The position numbers and the translations under genes are program-made. Positions 1 through 5,520 of a stretch of 5,605 nucleotides of DNA are shown here, one piece after another; within the stretch, counting starts at the first letter, position 1, and every line of letters starts with the position of its first letter. Location: positions 1-5,605 of the forward strand of contig BDTL01000171.1 of NCBI GenBank assembly GCA_002898115.1, in the 5' to 3' direction. The notes under the pieces were generated by a model that worked only from the letters and a program-made list of their open reading frames with translations, was not told where the DNA came from and made no database searches. Source of the DNA: a bacterium BMS3Bbin02 (lineage in GTDB: Bacteria > Actinomycetota > Acidimicrobiia > Spongiisociales > UBA5794).

Positions 1-332
1 ATGGCGTTGGTGCCGAGGCTGGTCACGGATCCGCAGGTGTCACACACGAGATGGGTGGGGGGTGCACTCTCTGCGAGGTGGTAGACGGCCGCGCCGTGAG
101 GGAGGTGGGTGTGGGTGAGGAGCCCTGCATCGATCAGGGTCTCCAGGGTGCGGTACACGGTGGCTGTGTCGATCGGTCCGGAATCAGTGGTTGCCCGCTC
201 GGCAATTGTGGTGGCATCAAGATGGTCGTCGTGGCCCGTTGCGATCACTTCGCAGACTGCACGTCGCGGCGCCGTGATCCGAAGTCCGCGGTCCCGGAGT
301 GTGTCGATCAACGTTTCGGCTGAAATGTGCAT
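1..332 (-). CDS. Fur-family metal-responsive transcriptional regulator (C-terminus cut by window edge)
   Basis: Fur-family repressors are dimeric cytoplasmic winged-helix proteins that bind operator DNA when loaded with Fe, Zn or Mn, or in the PerR branch respond to peroxide. The 110 residues visible include the N-terminal DNA-binding domain, with family signature GLRITAPRRAV at about residues 16-26 and recognition-helix region DTATVYRTLETLIDAGLL at 55-72. The start of the metal-binding domain follows, with HLVCDTCG at 94-101, whose Cys97-x2-Cys100 is the usual half of the structural zinc site. Family members are about 130-150 residues, so roughly 30-40 residues, including the second CxxC and the regulatory-metal ligands, lie outside the window. 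Fur, Zur, PerR and Nur therefore cannot be told apart. The ATG at 332 is the only usable start, because an in-frame TAA lies nine codons upstream. The gene sits 35 bp downstream of the Ddn-like gene and may share its transcript. Family assignment is firm; subtype is unknown. Confidence 0.92.
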   Translation of the reverse strand, partial: MHISAETLIDTLRDRGLRITAPRRAVCEVIATGHDDHLDATTIAERATTDSGPIDTATVYRTLETLIDAGLLTHTHLPHGAAVYHLAESAPPTHLVCDTCGSVTSLGTNA

Positions 333-367
333 GCCCCAATCGTAGAGGCGCCGGAGTTACAAGGCCG

Positions 368-787
368 CTAGCGGCGGGACAGAATCACCACGGGGATCTC
401 ACGGGTGGTGCGCGACTGATACTCGGCATACCCCTCATACGCCGCGAGGACCGACGGCCACAGTCGGGCACGCTCCGTCTCGTCTGCGGTCCGGGCCGTG
501 ACCGGAATCTTTTCGCCGAGTACCTGGATCGTGGTGTGGGGCTTGGCCTGGAGGTTTCGGTACCACTGCGGGTTTTCGGGGCGTCCTCCCCAGGACGCGA
601 TGATCACGAAGTCGTCGCCGTCGCGCAGATACAGCAGCGGTACGGTGTGTTGCTTACCGGTCTCGCTCCCGATCGTCGAGAGCAACAGCATGTCGTTGTT
701 GACGAGCCGCTTTCCGATTCGTCCGCTCGTGACCCTGAACAGCACCGTGTGCAGGGTCGAAAGCCGCTTCGCCGTGGAATCCTTCAT
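368..787 (-). CDS. Deazaflavin (F420)-dependent nitroreductase / Ddn-family oxidoreductase
   Basis: This 139-residue protein is full length for the Ddn / DUF385 family, small split-barrel proteins that bind deazaflavin F420 and use its reduced form on quinones, nitroaromatics and other electron acceptors. Sequence landmarks are LLLSTIGSETGKQHTVPLLY (about residues 34-53), which is the family core strand-turn with the GxxTGK-like cofactor phosphate region; FVIIASWGG (60-68); NPQWYRNLQA (72-81); and the C-terminal AAYEGYAEYQSRTTREIPVV (115-134), all characteristic. No signal peptide or membrane helix is seen, so it should be cytoplasmic or peripheral. The ATG at 787 begins the conserved protein, although no strong Shine-Dalgarno precedes it. 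It starts 28 bp after the stop of the VapC remnant and ends 35 bp before the Fur gene, on the same strand as both. Presence of this family implies that the host makes F420, as many Actinomycetota and Chloroflexota do. The natural substrate is unknown. Confidence 0.9.
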   Translation of the reverse strand: MKDSTAKRLSTLHTVLFRVTSGRIGKRLVNNDMLLLSTIGSETGKQHTVPLLYLRDGDDFVIIASWGGRPENPQWYRNLQAKPHTTIQVLGEKIPVTARTADETERARLWPSVLAAYEGYAEYQSRTTREIPVVILSRR

Positions 788-815
788 GTGCGGATGGTAC
801 CGACCGGTGGATGTA

Positions 816-1084
816 TCAGGTCGTCGAAGCAGGGTCTAGCTGGAGAGGAACCACCCGCGCGATCCCTGCGAAGTCGCCATCGGCACTCAAGAGTTGGGCT
901 CCCATGCGCAGGGCTATCGCGGCGATCATGCAAGCAATGAGATTCCGGGGGTGATTCCGTTTGCCCGACACGCTCGGTAGATACTGGCCGCGCCCTCGAA
1001 GTCACCCGCGACGTCCGTCGGAACCCACAGGAAAGACGTGAGAAGCCTTCGTAGCTGTGTAGAGCTCTCCTCGTCGCGCGCTCT
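816..1084 (-). pseudogene. VapC-like PIN-domain toxin remnant (N-terminally deleted, frameshifted)
   Basis: VapC toxins are PIN-domain RNases of type II toxin-antitoxin systems. On the minus strand from about 1084, one frame reads RARDEESSTQLRRLL, then VPTDVAGDFEGAASIYRACR and ANGITP, the middle of a VapC. At the run of five C (plus-strand G at 947-951) the frame must shift by one base. After the shift it continues RNLIACMIAAIALRMGAQLL, SADGDFAGIARVVPLQLDP and ends with TGA at 816-818. Without the shift, translation stops at 926. The N-terminal half, including the first catalytic Asp (VDxSV/W motif), is absent in all three frames upstream. At codon 933-935 the family's conserved Asp in the L(I/V)DCxIAA motif is Ala, while the final D-x-D-F aspartates remain. 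Three independent lesions make a functional toxin very unlikely. The homopolymer shift alone could be a sequencing error. Product identity as a PIN/VapC relic is well supported. Confidence 0.8.
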
Positions 1085-1095
1085 GTTCAGTTTGT

Positions 1096-1365
1096 TCATC
1101 TGTCGGTCGTATCGTAGGTCCGGTCGATGCGTGGCGGGGTACCACGGATATCGGGGAGCGCTTCGGTACCGCGTGGGTACCCGACGAGCACGCGCAGCGC
1201 AATGTCCGCGCCTTCCGACTCCGCGGTGAGTCCGTATCCGCTCACGATCGCACTCAAGAGACGGCAATCAACAGCCGGGTTTGATCCAATCATTCCTTGA
1301 ACATATGGACTGTCTACGACAAGAACGACTGTCGTAACCCTGGTCGTCGCGCCCGGCGTTTGCAT
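1096..1365 (-). pseudogene. VapB-like antitoxin remnant (degenerate)
   Basis: This open frame of 89 codons lies immediately upstream of the VapC remnant on the same strand, where a VapB antitoxin gene is expected. Its C-terminal part, ADIALRVLVGYPRGTEALPD (about residues 53-72) followed by IRGTPP, resembles the end of VapB antitoxins of the family usually paired with this VapC type: ALREhV-x-RRRxxEAL-x-hRG. The N-terminal TTRVTTVVL could correspond to the ribbon of the ribbon-helix-helix DNA-binding domain, but the stretch between them (about residues 16-50) does not look like a VapB helix-helix unit. I infer a decayed antitoxin. An alternative is that VVLVVDS is the remains of the PIN N-terminus (VxLVDTS) and the frame is a chimera of both genes. 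The putative ATG at 1365 has only a weak CGAGA upstream. The loss of most of vapC agrees with decay of the pair. Confidence 0.45.
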
Positions 1366-1424
1366 TCTCGGTTCTATTCACTGGCGCCCGTATCTCGTAC
1401 CTGTATGGGTCGCGGATCGCTCGC

Positions 1425-1430
1425 TACAAT
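1425..1430 (+). promoter_or_regulatory. Possible -10 element (TACAAT) for the small membrane protein gene
   Basis: TACAAT matches the sigma70 -10 consensus at five of six positions and lies 29 bp before the ATG at 1460, which would give a leader of about 23 nt. The hexamer 17 bp upstream (TGTATG, 1402-1407) is a poor -35, so this is a weak prediction. The 94 bp from 1366 to 1459 is the spacer between the minus-strand vapB relic and the plus-strand membrane protein gene and is the natural place for divergent promoters. Confidence 0.3.
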
Positions 1431-1446
1431 TACCACACGAGATCTG

Positions 1447-1452
1447 AAGGAG
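1447..1452 (+). promoter_or_regulatory. Ribosome binding site (AAGGAG) of the small membrane protein
   Basis: AAGGAG ends 7 nt before the ATG at 1460. This is optimal spacing and the main reason to accept the short gene that follows as real. Confidence 0.7.
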
Positions 1453-1459
1453 AGTTCCC

Positions 1460-1744
1460 ATGCCGATCGACAACGTTTTCGCCGACCTGGTTTCCTGGGG
1501 CATCTATATCCTTGGGTCTGTTGCATTTGGGGCTGTGTTGTTCTCCGACCGGTTCCTCCGTCGACAGGTTCCCTCGTATGTTGTTGCCTACGGATGGCTC
1601 CTCGCGATCGGTGGAATGGTCGCGGCGGTGTTGATCGAGCTGTATCCGGCAGCCGTCGGGTTCAGCATTGGCTTAGTCGCTTACCTGGTCGCGCTGAGCA
1701 AGCCTGCCGCCTCGAAGCCCGGCACAGACGTCGTTACGCAGTAG
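1460..1744 (+). CDS. Small predicted three-helix membrane protein, function unknown
   Basis: I do not recognise this 94-residue protein. Three hydrophobic segments are visible: about residues 10-28 (LVSWGIYILGSVAFGAVLF), 41-59 (VVAYGWLLAIGGMVAAVLI) and 64-80 (AAVGFSIGLVAYLVALS). The Arg-rich loop RFLRRQ (31-36) and the Lys-containing tail (Lys81, Lys86) should face the cytoplasm, with the acidic N-terminus (Asp4, Asp9) outside. The predicted topology is therefore N-out, C-in. No signal peptidase site, metal motif or nucleotide-binding motif is seen. An AAGGAG at ideal distance and a candidate -10 box support expression. It stands alone: the upstream genes run the other way, and about 480 bp separate it from the glycyl radical enzyme gene. 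It could be a membrane-protein subunit, a small transporter relic or an orphan. Third positions are C/G biased like the neighbours, which favours a real gene. Confidence 0.72.
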   Translation: MPIDNVFADLVSWGIYILGSVAFGAVLFSDRFLRRQVPSYVVAYGWLLAIGGMVAAVLIELYPAAVGFSIGLVAYLVALSKPAASKPGTDVVTQ

Positions 1745-1786
1745 ACGCTCGCCGCAGGTTCTCAACACCGTTCCCGCCAGTTCCCG

Positions 1787-1850
1787 ATGCACCGCCGCGT
1801 TTGCGAGACGTCGATGTCTTGATCGGGTTCTTCTTTAACTAGCGGTGCAT
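1787..1850. repeat. Perfect 9-bp inverted repeat (ATGCACCGC ... GCGGTGCAT)
   Basis: The arms at 1787-1795 and 1842-1850 are exact reverse complements separated by 46 bp. They start 43 bp after the stop of the membrane protein gene. No T tract follows the second arm, so it is not a typical Rho-independent terminator, and no target-site duplication flanks it. It may be an mRNA 3'-end structure, a binding site or chance. Confidence 0.45.
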
Positions 1851-2088
1851 ACGGTTGAGCGCGCGCCAGTTTGGTGAGGAGCTCTCGTTTGCGTGTGGTG
1901 CGGACCCGGTGGGCTTTCTCCTCCAACGACTGATCCGCGCGGTCACTATCGCGTCTGGTACTGGTCCGAAGTTGACCGATCGTGCGGCGACTCCCTCGAC
2001 ACCGATAGTGTCCATTACGACGACCGTACGCGGGCGGCGGTCGGTGCTGGTCTTGAGTTATGGCATCGCGCCCGCCACATTGACCTGA

Positions 2089-2116
2089 CCTCCACAGGCC
2101 TGTTGGTCTCTGGAGG
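2089..2116. promoter_or_regulatory. Nested dyad upstream of the GRE operon (possible operator)
   Basis: CCTCCA (2089-2094) and TGGAGG (2111-2116) form a 6-bp inverted repeat. Between and overlapping them is the exact 10-bp palindrome ACAGGCCTGT (2094-2103). The site lies 108 bp before the GRE start codon, a plausible place for a regulator that controls a substrate-inducible or anaerobic operon. No matching known operator consensus is claimed; this rests on symmetry and position only. Confidence 0.35.
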
Positions 2117-2154
2117 CTGTTGCTTTCGGCGCGATTCTCACAATGCTTCTCGCG

Positions 2155-2174
2155 GACCGGGCCGGACTCCGGTC
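2155..2174 (+). other. Short GC-rich hairpin in the GRE leader
   Basis: GACCGG (2155-2160) pairs with CCGGTC (2169-2174) around an 8-nt loop, 32 bp upstream of the Shine-Dalgarno. It has no T run, so is not a terminator. If it lies in the transcript it would fold in the 5' leader. It may be coincidental in GC-rich DNA. Confidence 0.25.
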
Positions 2175-2205
2175 AGTTGCCGTGTCTACACTTGACCGTC
2201 CGTTC

Positions 2206-2215
2206 AAGGAGGTGA
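2206..2215 (+). promoter_or_regulatory. Very strong Shine-Dalgarno (AAGGAGGTGA) fixing the GRE start
   Basis: Ten consecutive bases match the complement of the 16S rRNA 3' end, and 8 nt separate them from the ATG at 2224. The same reading frame is open upstream to an ATG at 2143, but that codon has no ribosome binding site. The start at 2224 is therefore the one to use. Such a perfect site suggests high translation, as suits an abundant catabolic enzyme. Confidence 0.85.
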
Positions 2216-2223
2216 GCACGCGT

Positions 2224-4551
2224 ATGTCTGACTGGCAACCCTCGCCCGAGATTCAAGCTCTCTACTCCGATCATCTAGAGAGTCGACCGGGACTTGGCGC
2301 TGAGCGCGCGCTCCACTACACACGGTACTGGAAGCGACAGGTCGACAAAGATACCCCGTCATGTTTGGCCAACGCCGGAGCCCTGGCCTATCACCTGGAG
2401 GAGCGTTCGATCCAGATCCATCCCGGTGAGCTGATCGTCGGGTCCCACACCGAACACAGGGTGGGAGCGATCTGTCATATCGAGAAGACCGGCTCGGTGA
2501 TGTTGGAAGACCTCTTCCGTTTCGAGAAGCGATCGGTGAATCCTCTTCATGTGGACTCCGGTGTGAAGTGGGCGCTGCTCCGTTCCTCGATCCCATACTG
2601 GCTCAGGCGCAACCTGGTCATGCGTGCTTTTCCGATGCGGGAGGGGCTCAAGTACGCCGGTGACCAGCTCCGAGCCGCCCATTTCGTCATCAACGAGGCC
2701 GCCGGTGTAGCCCACTTCCTGCCCGACTACGAGCAGGTCATTCGACTCGGTACTGACGGCTTGCGAGCAAAGGTGGAAGCAAGGATCGCTCAGGGAGACC
2801 TCGACGTGCAGGGGCAGGAATACCTCGACGCAAGCCTCGTCTGCTTGACCGCGGTCGAGCACTTCGCAGATCGTTACCGCGATCTCGCACAGAGTCTGGG
2901 GCGAGACGACGTGGCGGAAGTCCTTTCTCATGTTCCGCGTCGGCCGGCAAGAAACTTGCGCGAGGCGCTCCAACTCATCTGGCTCTTCCAGCTACTGATC
3001 CAGGTTGAGTCTATCGATCAGGGAATCAGCCTCGGGCGAATGGACCAGTATCTCTACCCACTGTTTTGTGAGGAGAAGAAGCGCGCCGACTACGACGCGG
3101 ACGACGTTCGCGATCTGTTTGCGGCCTTTTGCATCAAGCTATCTGAGGTGATTCCGCTGTTCTCGGGTCGCGCCACCGAGTACTACGCCGGACTTCCGAG
3201 CGGGCAGGCACTTTCGATCGGTGGGGTCGACGCGAACGGCAACGATGCGACGAACGAGCTTACCTACCTGCTGCTGGATGTGATGAAGGGGTTCCAGACC
3301 AGGCAGCCGAACTGGCACGCCCGGGTCAGCACACGCTCGGACGATGCGTACGTGAGACGGGTCGTTGACGTGGTCGCAGCCGGCGGGGGTTCTCCCGCCC
3401 TGTACAACGATGATGTGATCATGCCCGCAATGGTTGAGCGGGGTGTCGACGCCGCCAAGGTCTGGAACTATGCAACGGTCGGTTGTGTTGAGCCGGCCCT
3501 CCCACGCGAGAGCTTTACATCCTCCGATGCTGCAATCTTCAACCTCGCCATCGGACTTGAGCTGGTGTTTGGCGACGGGAACCGACTCAAGAAGGGGAAG
3601 GTCTGCGAACGTCCGTGGCTGGCGAAGATCCACTCCATGGCCGAGCTTCTTGAGCAAGTGGAGGTGCGGACTAACGAGCGAATCCGGGAACTCAAGCATG
3701 CTCTTGACGCGATTGAGCGGGCCAACGCCGGCTTCTTTCCTACGCCGTTGTCCTCGTTAACTATCGGGGGTTGTATCGAGAGCGCGACGGACGCCACGCG
3801 CGGTGGGGCGTGGTACAACGCCTCAGGGATACAGGGTGTGGGGGTGGCCGACCTGGCGAATTCACTGGCCGTGATCGAGACACTCGTCTTTCGGGAAGAG
3901 CAATATACGTTGGAGGAGCTCGCGAACGCGTGCGCGACCGATTTTGTTGATCACGAGTTGCTGCGCGCACGTGCGCTGAAGATCACCGCTTTTGGCAACG
4001 ATGATCCGCTCGTCGATGACCTGGCCACTGAGGCTGTCGAGATGTTTGATCGCTGCGTCTCTCAGCACACGAACACACGTGGCGGGCGTTGGATGCCGGG
4101 CTTCTACTCGATGACATGCCACCAGGGATTTGGCAAACAGACGGCAGCGATGCCCTCGGGGCGGCTTGCGGGACGCCCACTTGCCGATGGGCTGGCACCG
4201 GTGGACGGCTCGGACCGTCTCGGCCCGACGGCTTCGCTCAACTCTGTGGCCAAGTTTGATCACCGCCGCTTTGGCAACGGGATCAATGTCAACATCAAGT
4301 TTGATGCAGCCACGGTCGCGGGACGCGAGGGCAAGGAGGCCCTTGAAGCCTTGATCTATGGTTACTTCGCTCAGGGCGGGATGCAGATGCAGGTCAATGT
4401 CGTCGATCCGGAAGTTCTCAAGCAGGCGCTACACGATCCCGAGAGTCACCGAAATCTGCTTGTCCGGATTTCGGGCTACTGCGCCTACTTCGTCGACCTG
4501 ACACCAGCCATGCAGCAGGAGTTGATCGACCGTACGCGCCAACGAGTCTGA
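2224..4551 (+). CDS. Glycyl radical enzyme, glycerol/diol dehydratase-like class, substrate unknown
   Basis: This 775-residue cytoplasmic enzyme carries all catalytic parts of the pyruvate formate-lyase-like superfamily. The C-terminal radical loop is VRISGYCAYF with radical Gly751. The mid-protein loop GCVEP holds thiyl Cys421 and the acid/base Glu423. Asp435 follows in TSSDAAIFNL. The pattern GxHxxPDYE-like AHFLPDYE is at 163-170, and the glycine-radical domain spans about 645-757, preceded by FGKQTAAMPSGRLAGRPLADG. Cys-to-Gly spacing is 330 residues, as recalled for clostridial B12-independent glycerol dehydratase (Cys433/Gly763), and Cys-Val-Glu occurs in the radical dehydratases and several related lyases. 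The segment normally reading GHSISP before GRFDQYxYP is here DQGISLGRMDQYLYP, so the His-Ser pair that binds glycerol hydroxyls is Gln266-Gly267. At 775 residues it is shorter than arylacetate decarboxylases (near 900 as I recall). Dehydratase, C-S or C-N lyase chemistry is plausible; I do not assign one. The stop overlaps the activase start by one base. Confidence 0.93.
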   Translation: MSDWQPSPEIQALYSDHLESRPGLGAERALHYTRYWKRQVDKDTPSCLANAGALAYHLEERSIQIHPGELIVGSHTEHRVGAICHIEKTGSVMLEDLFRFEKRSVNPLHVDSGVKWALLRSSIPYWLRRNLVMRAFPMREGLKYAGDQLRAAHFVINEAAGVAHFLPDYEQVIRLGTDGLRAKVEARIAQGDLDVQGQEYLDASLVCLTAVEHFADRYRDLAQSLGRDDVAEVLSHVPRRPARNLREALQLIWLFQLLIQVESIDQGISLGRMDQYLYPLFCEEKKRADYDADDVRDLFAAFCIKLSEVIPLFSGRATEYYAGLPSGQALSIGGVDANGNDATNELTYLLLDVMKGFQTRQPNWHARVSTRSDDAYVRRVVDVVAAGGGSPALYNDDVIMPAMVERGVDAAKVWNYATVGCVEPALPRESFTSSDAAIFNLAIGLELVFGDGNRLKKGKVCERPWLAKIHSMAELLEQVEVRTNERIRELKHALDAIERANAGFFPTPLSSLTIGGCIESATDATRGGAWYNASGIQGVGVADLANSLAVIETLVFREEQYTLEELANACATDFVDHELLRARALKITAFGNDDPLVDDLATEAVEMFDRCVSQHTNTRGGRWMPGFYSMTCHQGFGKQTAAMPSGRLAGRPLADGLAPVDGSDRLGPTASLNSVAKFDHRRFGNGINVNIKFDAATVAGREGKEALEALIYGYFAQGGMQMQVNVVDPEVLKQALHDPESHRNLLVRISGYCAYFVDLTPAMQQELIDRTRQRV

Positions 4552-5453
4552 TGGAACCAACCGCTCCGGTTTTCGATATCCAGCGATTCTCGTTGCACGA
4601 CGGCCCCGGGGTTCGATCCCTCGTCTTCATCAAGGGATGCACCCTGCACTGCCCGTGGTGCCAGAACCCTGAGTCGCAGGCGAGCCGACCGGTCATCGCT
4701 TTCTACGCCGACCGCTGTCAGGAGAGCTTTGAGTGTGCGGCAGTCTGCCCCAACAGGGCGATCCGAGTCGAGGGTTATCGCGTTGATCATGAGCGCTGTG
4801 ACCTGTGTGCCCGCTGTGTGGCCGCCTGTGCATACGGCGCCCTCAGGCTGATCGGCGAACACCTCACCCCGACTCAGCTTGTTGACAAGCTCCTGGTCGA
4901 TCTGCCCTACTACGAGAACTCCGGGGGAGGGGTCACCTTCACCGGGGGTGAGCCGACACTCTATCCCGATTTCATGCGGCGCGTCCTGGAGCTCTGCAAG
5001 GCGGTAGGGATCCACACGAACCTTGAGACCGCAGGAACCTTCTCGTGGGCGAAGTGGGAACCGATTCTTGCAATGCTTGATCTGATCTACTTCGACCTGA
5101 AGATCCTTGATGCGGAACTTCATGAAGCTCACCTCGGTCATGGTCTTTCGAGAATCATGGAGAACGCTGCGAACCTGACCCGGCGGGGCTTTCCTGTTGA
5201 GTTCCGAATGGCGCTGGTGCCGGGCTACACGGACACACCGGCCAACATCGTCGCCGCATCCGACTTTCTCCACAGGCTCGGGTACGGCGCCGTTCACCTG
5301 CTTGCCTATCACAACATGGGTGAAGCAAAGATCGACATTATCCAGGGGACTCAGCCCAAGCTCGGTCTGACCCGATACTCCGACGAATCGTGGCGGGAGC
5401 TAGTCAGAATGTTTAGGGAACGCGGTATAGAGGTGCTGAACGAGTCACCCTGA
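4551..5453 (+). CDS. Glycyl radical enzyme activating enzyme (radical SAM, with ferredoxin insert)
   Basis: This 300-residue activase reductively cleaves S-adenosylmethionine and abstracts hydrogen from the partner's glycine (Gly751 of the upstream gene product). The N-terminal FSLHDGPGVRSLVFIKGC leads into the radical SAM motif C30-x3-C34-x2-C37 with the family's CPWCQNPES. A ferredoxin-like insert spans about residues 52-97: a second motif with C83-x2-C86-x2-C89-x3-C93 is complete, while the first reads C56-x2-Ser59-x2-C62-x3-C66, lacking its second cysteine. GGVTFTGGEP (126-135) holds the SAM-binding GGE motif; YFDLKILD (180-187) and HLLAYHNMGEAK (249-260) are standard class landmarks. The length is typical of GRE activases that carry this insert. 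Start and GRE stop share TGATG, there is no strong independent ribosome binding site, and translation is most likely coupled. Its pairing with the adjacent GRE is secure by context and family rule. Confidence 0.93.
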   Translation: MEPTAPVFDIQRFSLHDGPGVRSLVFIKGCTLHCPWCQNPESQASRPVIAFYADRCQESFECAAVCPNRAIRVEGYRVDHERCDLCARCVAACAYGALRLIGEHLTPTQLVDKLLVDLPYYENSGGGVTFTGGEPTLYPDFMRRVLELCKAVGIHTNLETAGTFSWAKWEPILAMLDLIYFDLKILDAELHEAHLGHGLSRIMENAANLTRRGFPVEFRMALVPGYTDTPANIVAASDFLHRLGYGAVHLLAYHNMGEAKIDIIQGTQPKLGLTRYSDESWRELVRMFRERGIEVLNESP

Positions 5454-5520
5454 CGACCAGGTTCATCGATCCCGAAGCGGAAATGCGGACCATCGGCCTC
5501 GGTTTGACCGCCAGTGCTCT

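Larger units (their letters stand above)
1745..2205. other. About 460 bp intergenic region without a convincing gene
   Basis: Long open frames exist here: plus strand 1855-2088 and 1893-2195, and a minus-strand frame ending at 1762-1764. None starts with a ribosome binding site, they overlap each other in conflicting frames, and none of their translations is recognisable. What can be seen are a 9-bp inverted repeat (1787-1795 / 1842-1850), a dyad around 2089-2116 and a short hairpin at 2155-2174, then the Shine-Dalgarno of the downstream gene. A long leader or operator region for the GRE operon, possibly mixed with unrecognisable gene debris, is the simplest reading. No tRNA or recognisable riboswitch fold was found by eye. 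Confidence 0.5.

Noticed and set aside
299..940. Plus-strand frame of 213 codons across the left region
   Set aside because: It is antisense to the Ddn-like gene, which has clear family motifs on the minus strand, and its own translation is low-complexity and Arg-rich.
1762..2100. Minus-strand frame of about 100 open codons with a basic segment (KAHRVRTTRKRELL)
   Set aside because: No start codon with a ribosome binding site was found and the translation is not recognisable. It could be gene debris, but nothing visible supports calling it.
2120..2144. TTGCTT / CACAAT as a sigma70 promoter for the GRE gene
   Set aside because: The spacer is only 13 bp and both hexamers are imperfect, so it was not annotated as a promoter.
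1855..2195. Two overlapping plus-strand frames (77 and 100 codons) in the gap before the GRE gene
   Set aside because: They conflict with each other, have no Shine-Dalgarno or recognisable motif, and one runs up to the GRE leader. GC-rich DNA produces such frames by chance.
2143..2223. N-terminal extension of the GRE from ATG 2143 (27 extra residues), possibly a targeting or encapsulation peptide
   Set aside because: There is no ribosome binding site at 2143, whereas a perfect one serves ATG 2224. No microcompartment shell gene is in the window to receive an encapsulation peptide.
4485..5312. Long minus-strand frame (275 codons) opposite the activase
   Set aside because: It is the antisense shadow of the activase, whose radical SAM and ferredoxin motifs make the plus strand certain.
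5500..5510. CGGT-TTG-ACCG as a terminator for the GRE operon
   Set aside because: The stem is only 4 bp and no T tract follows.
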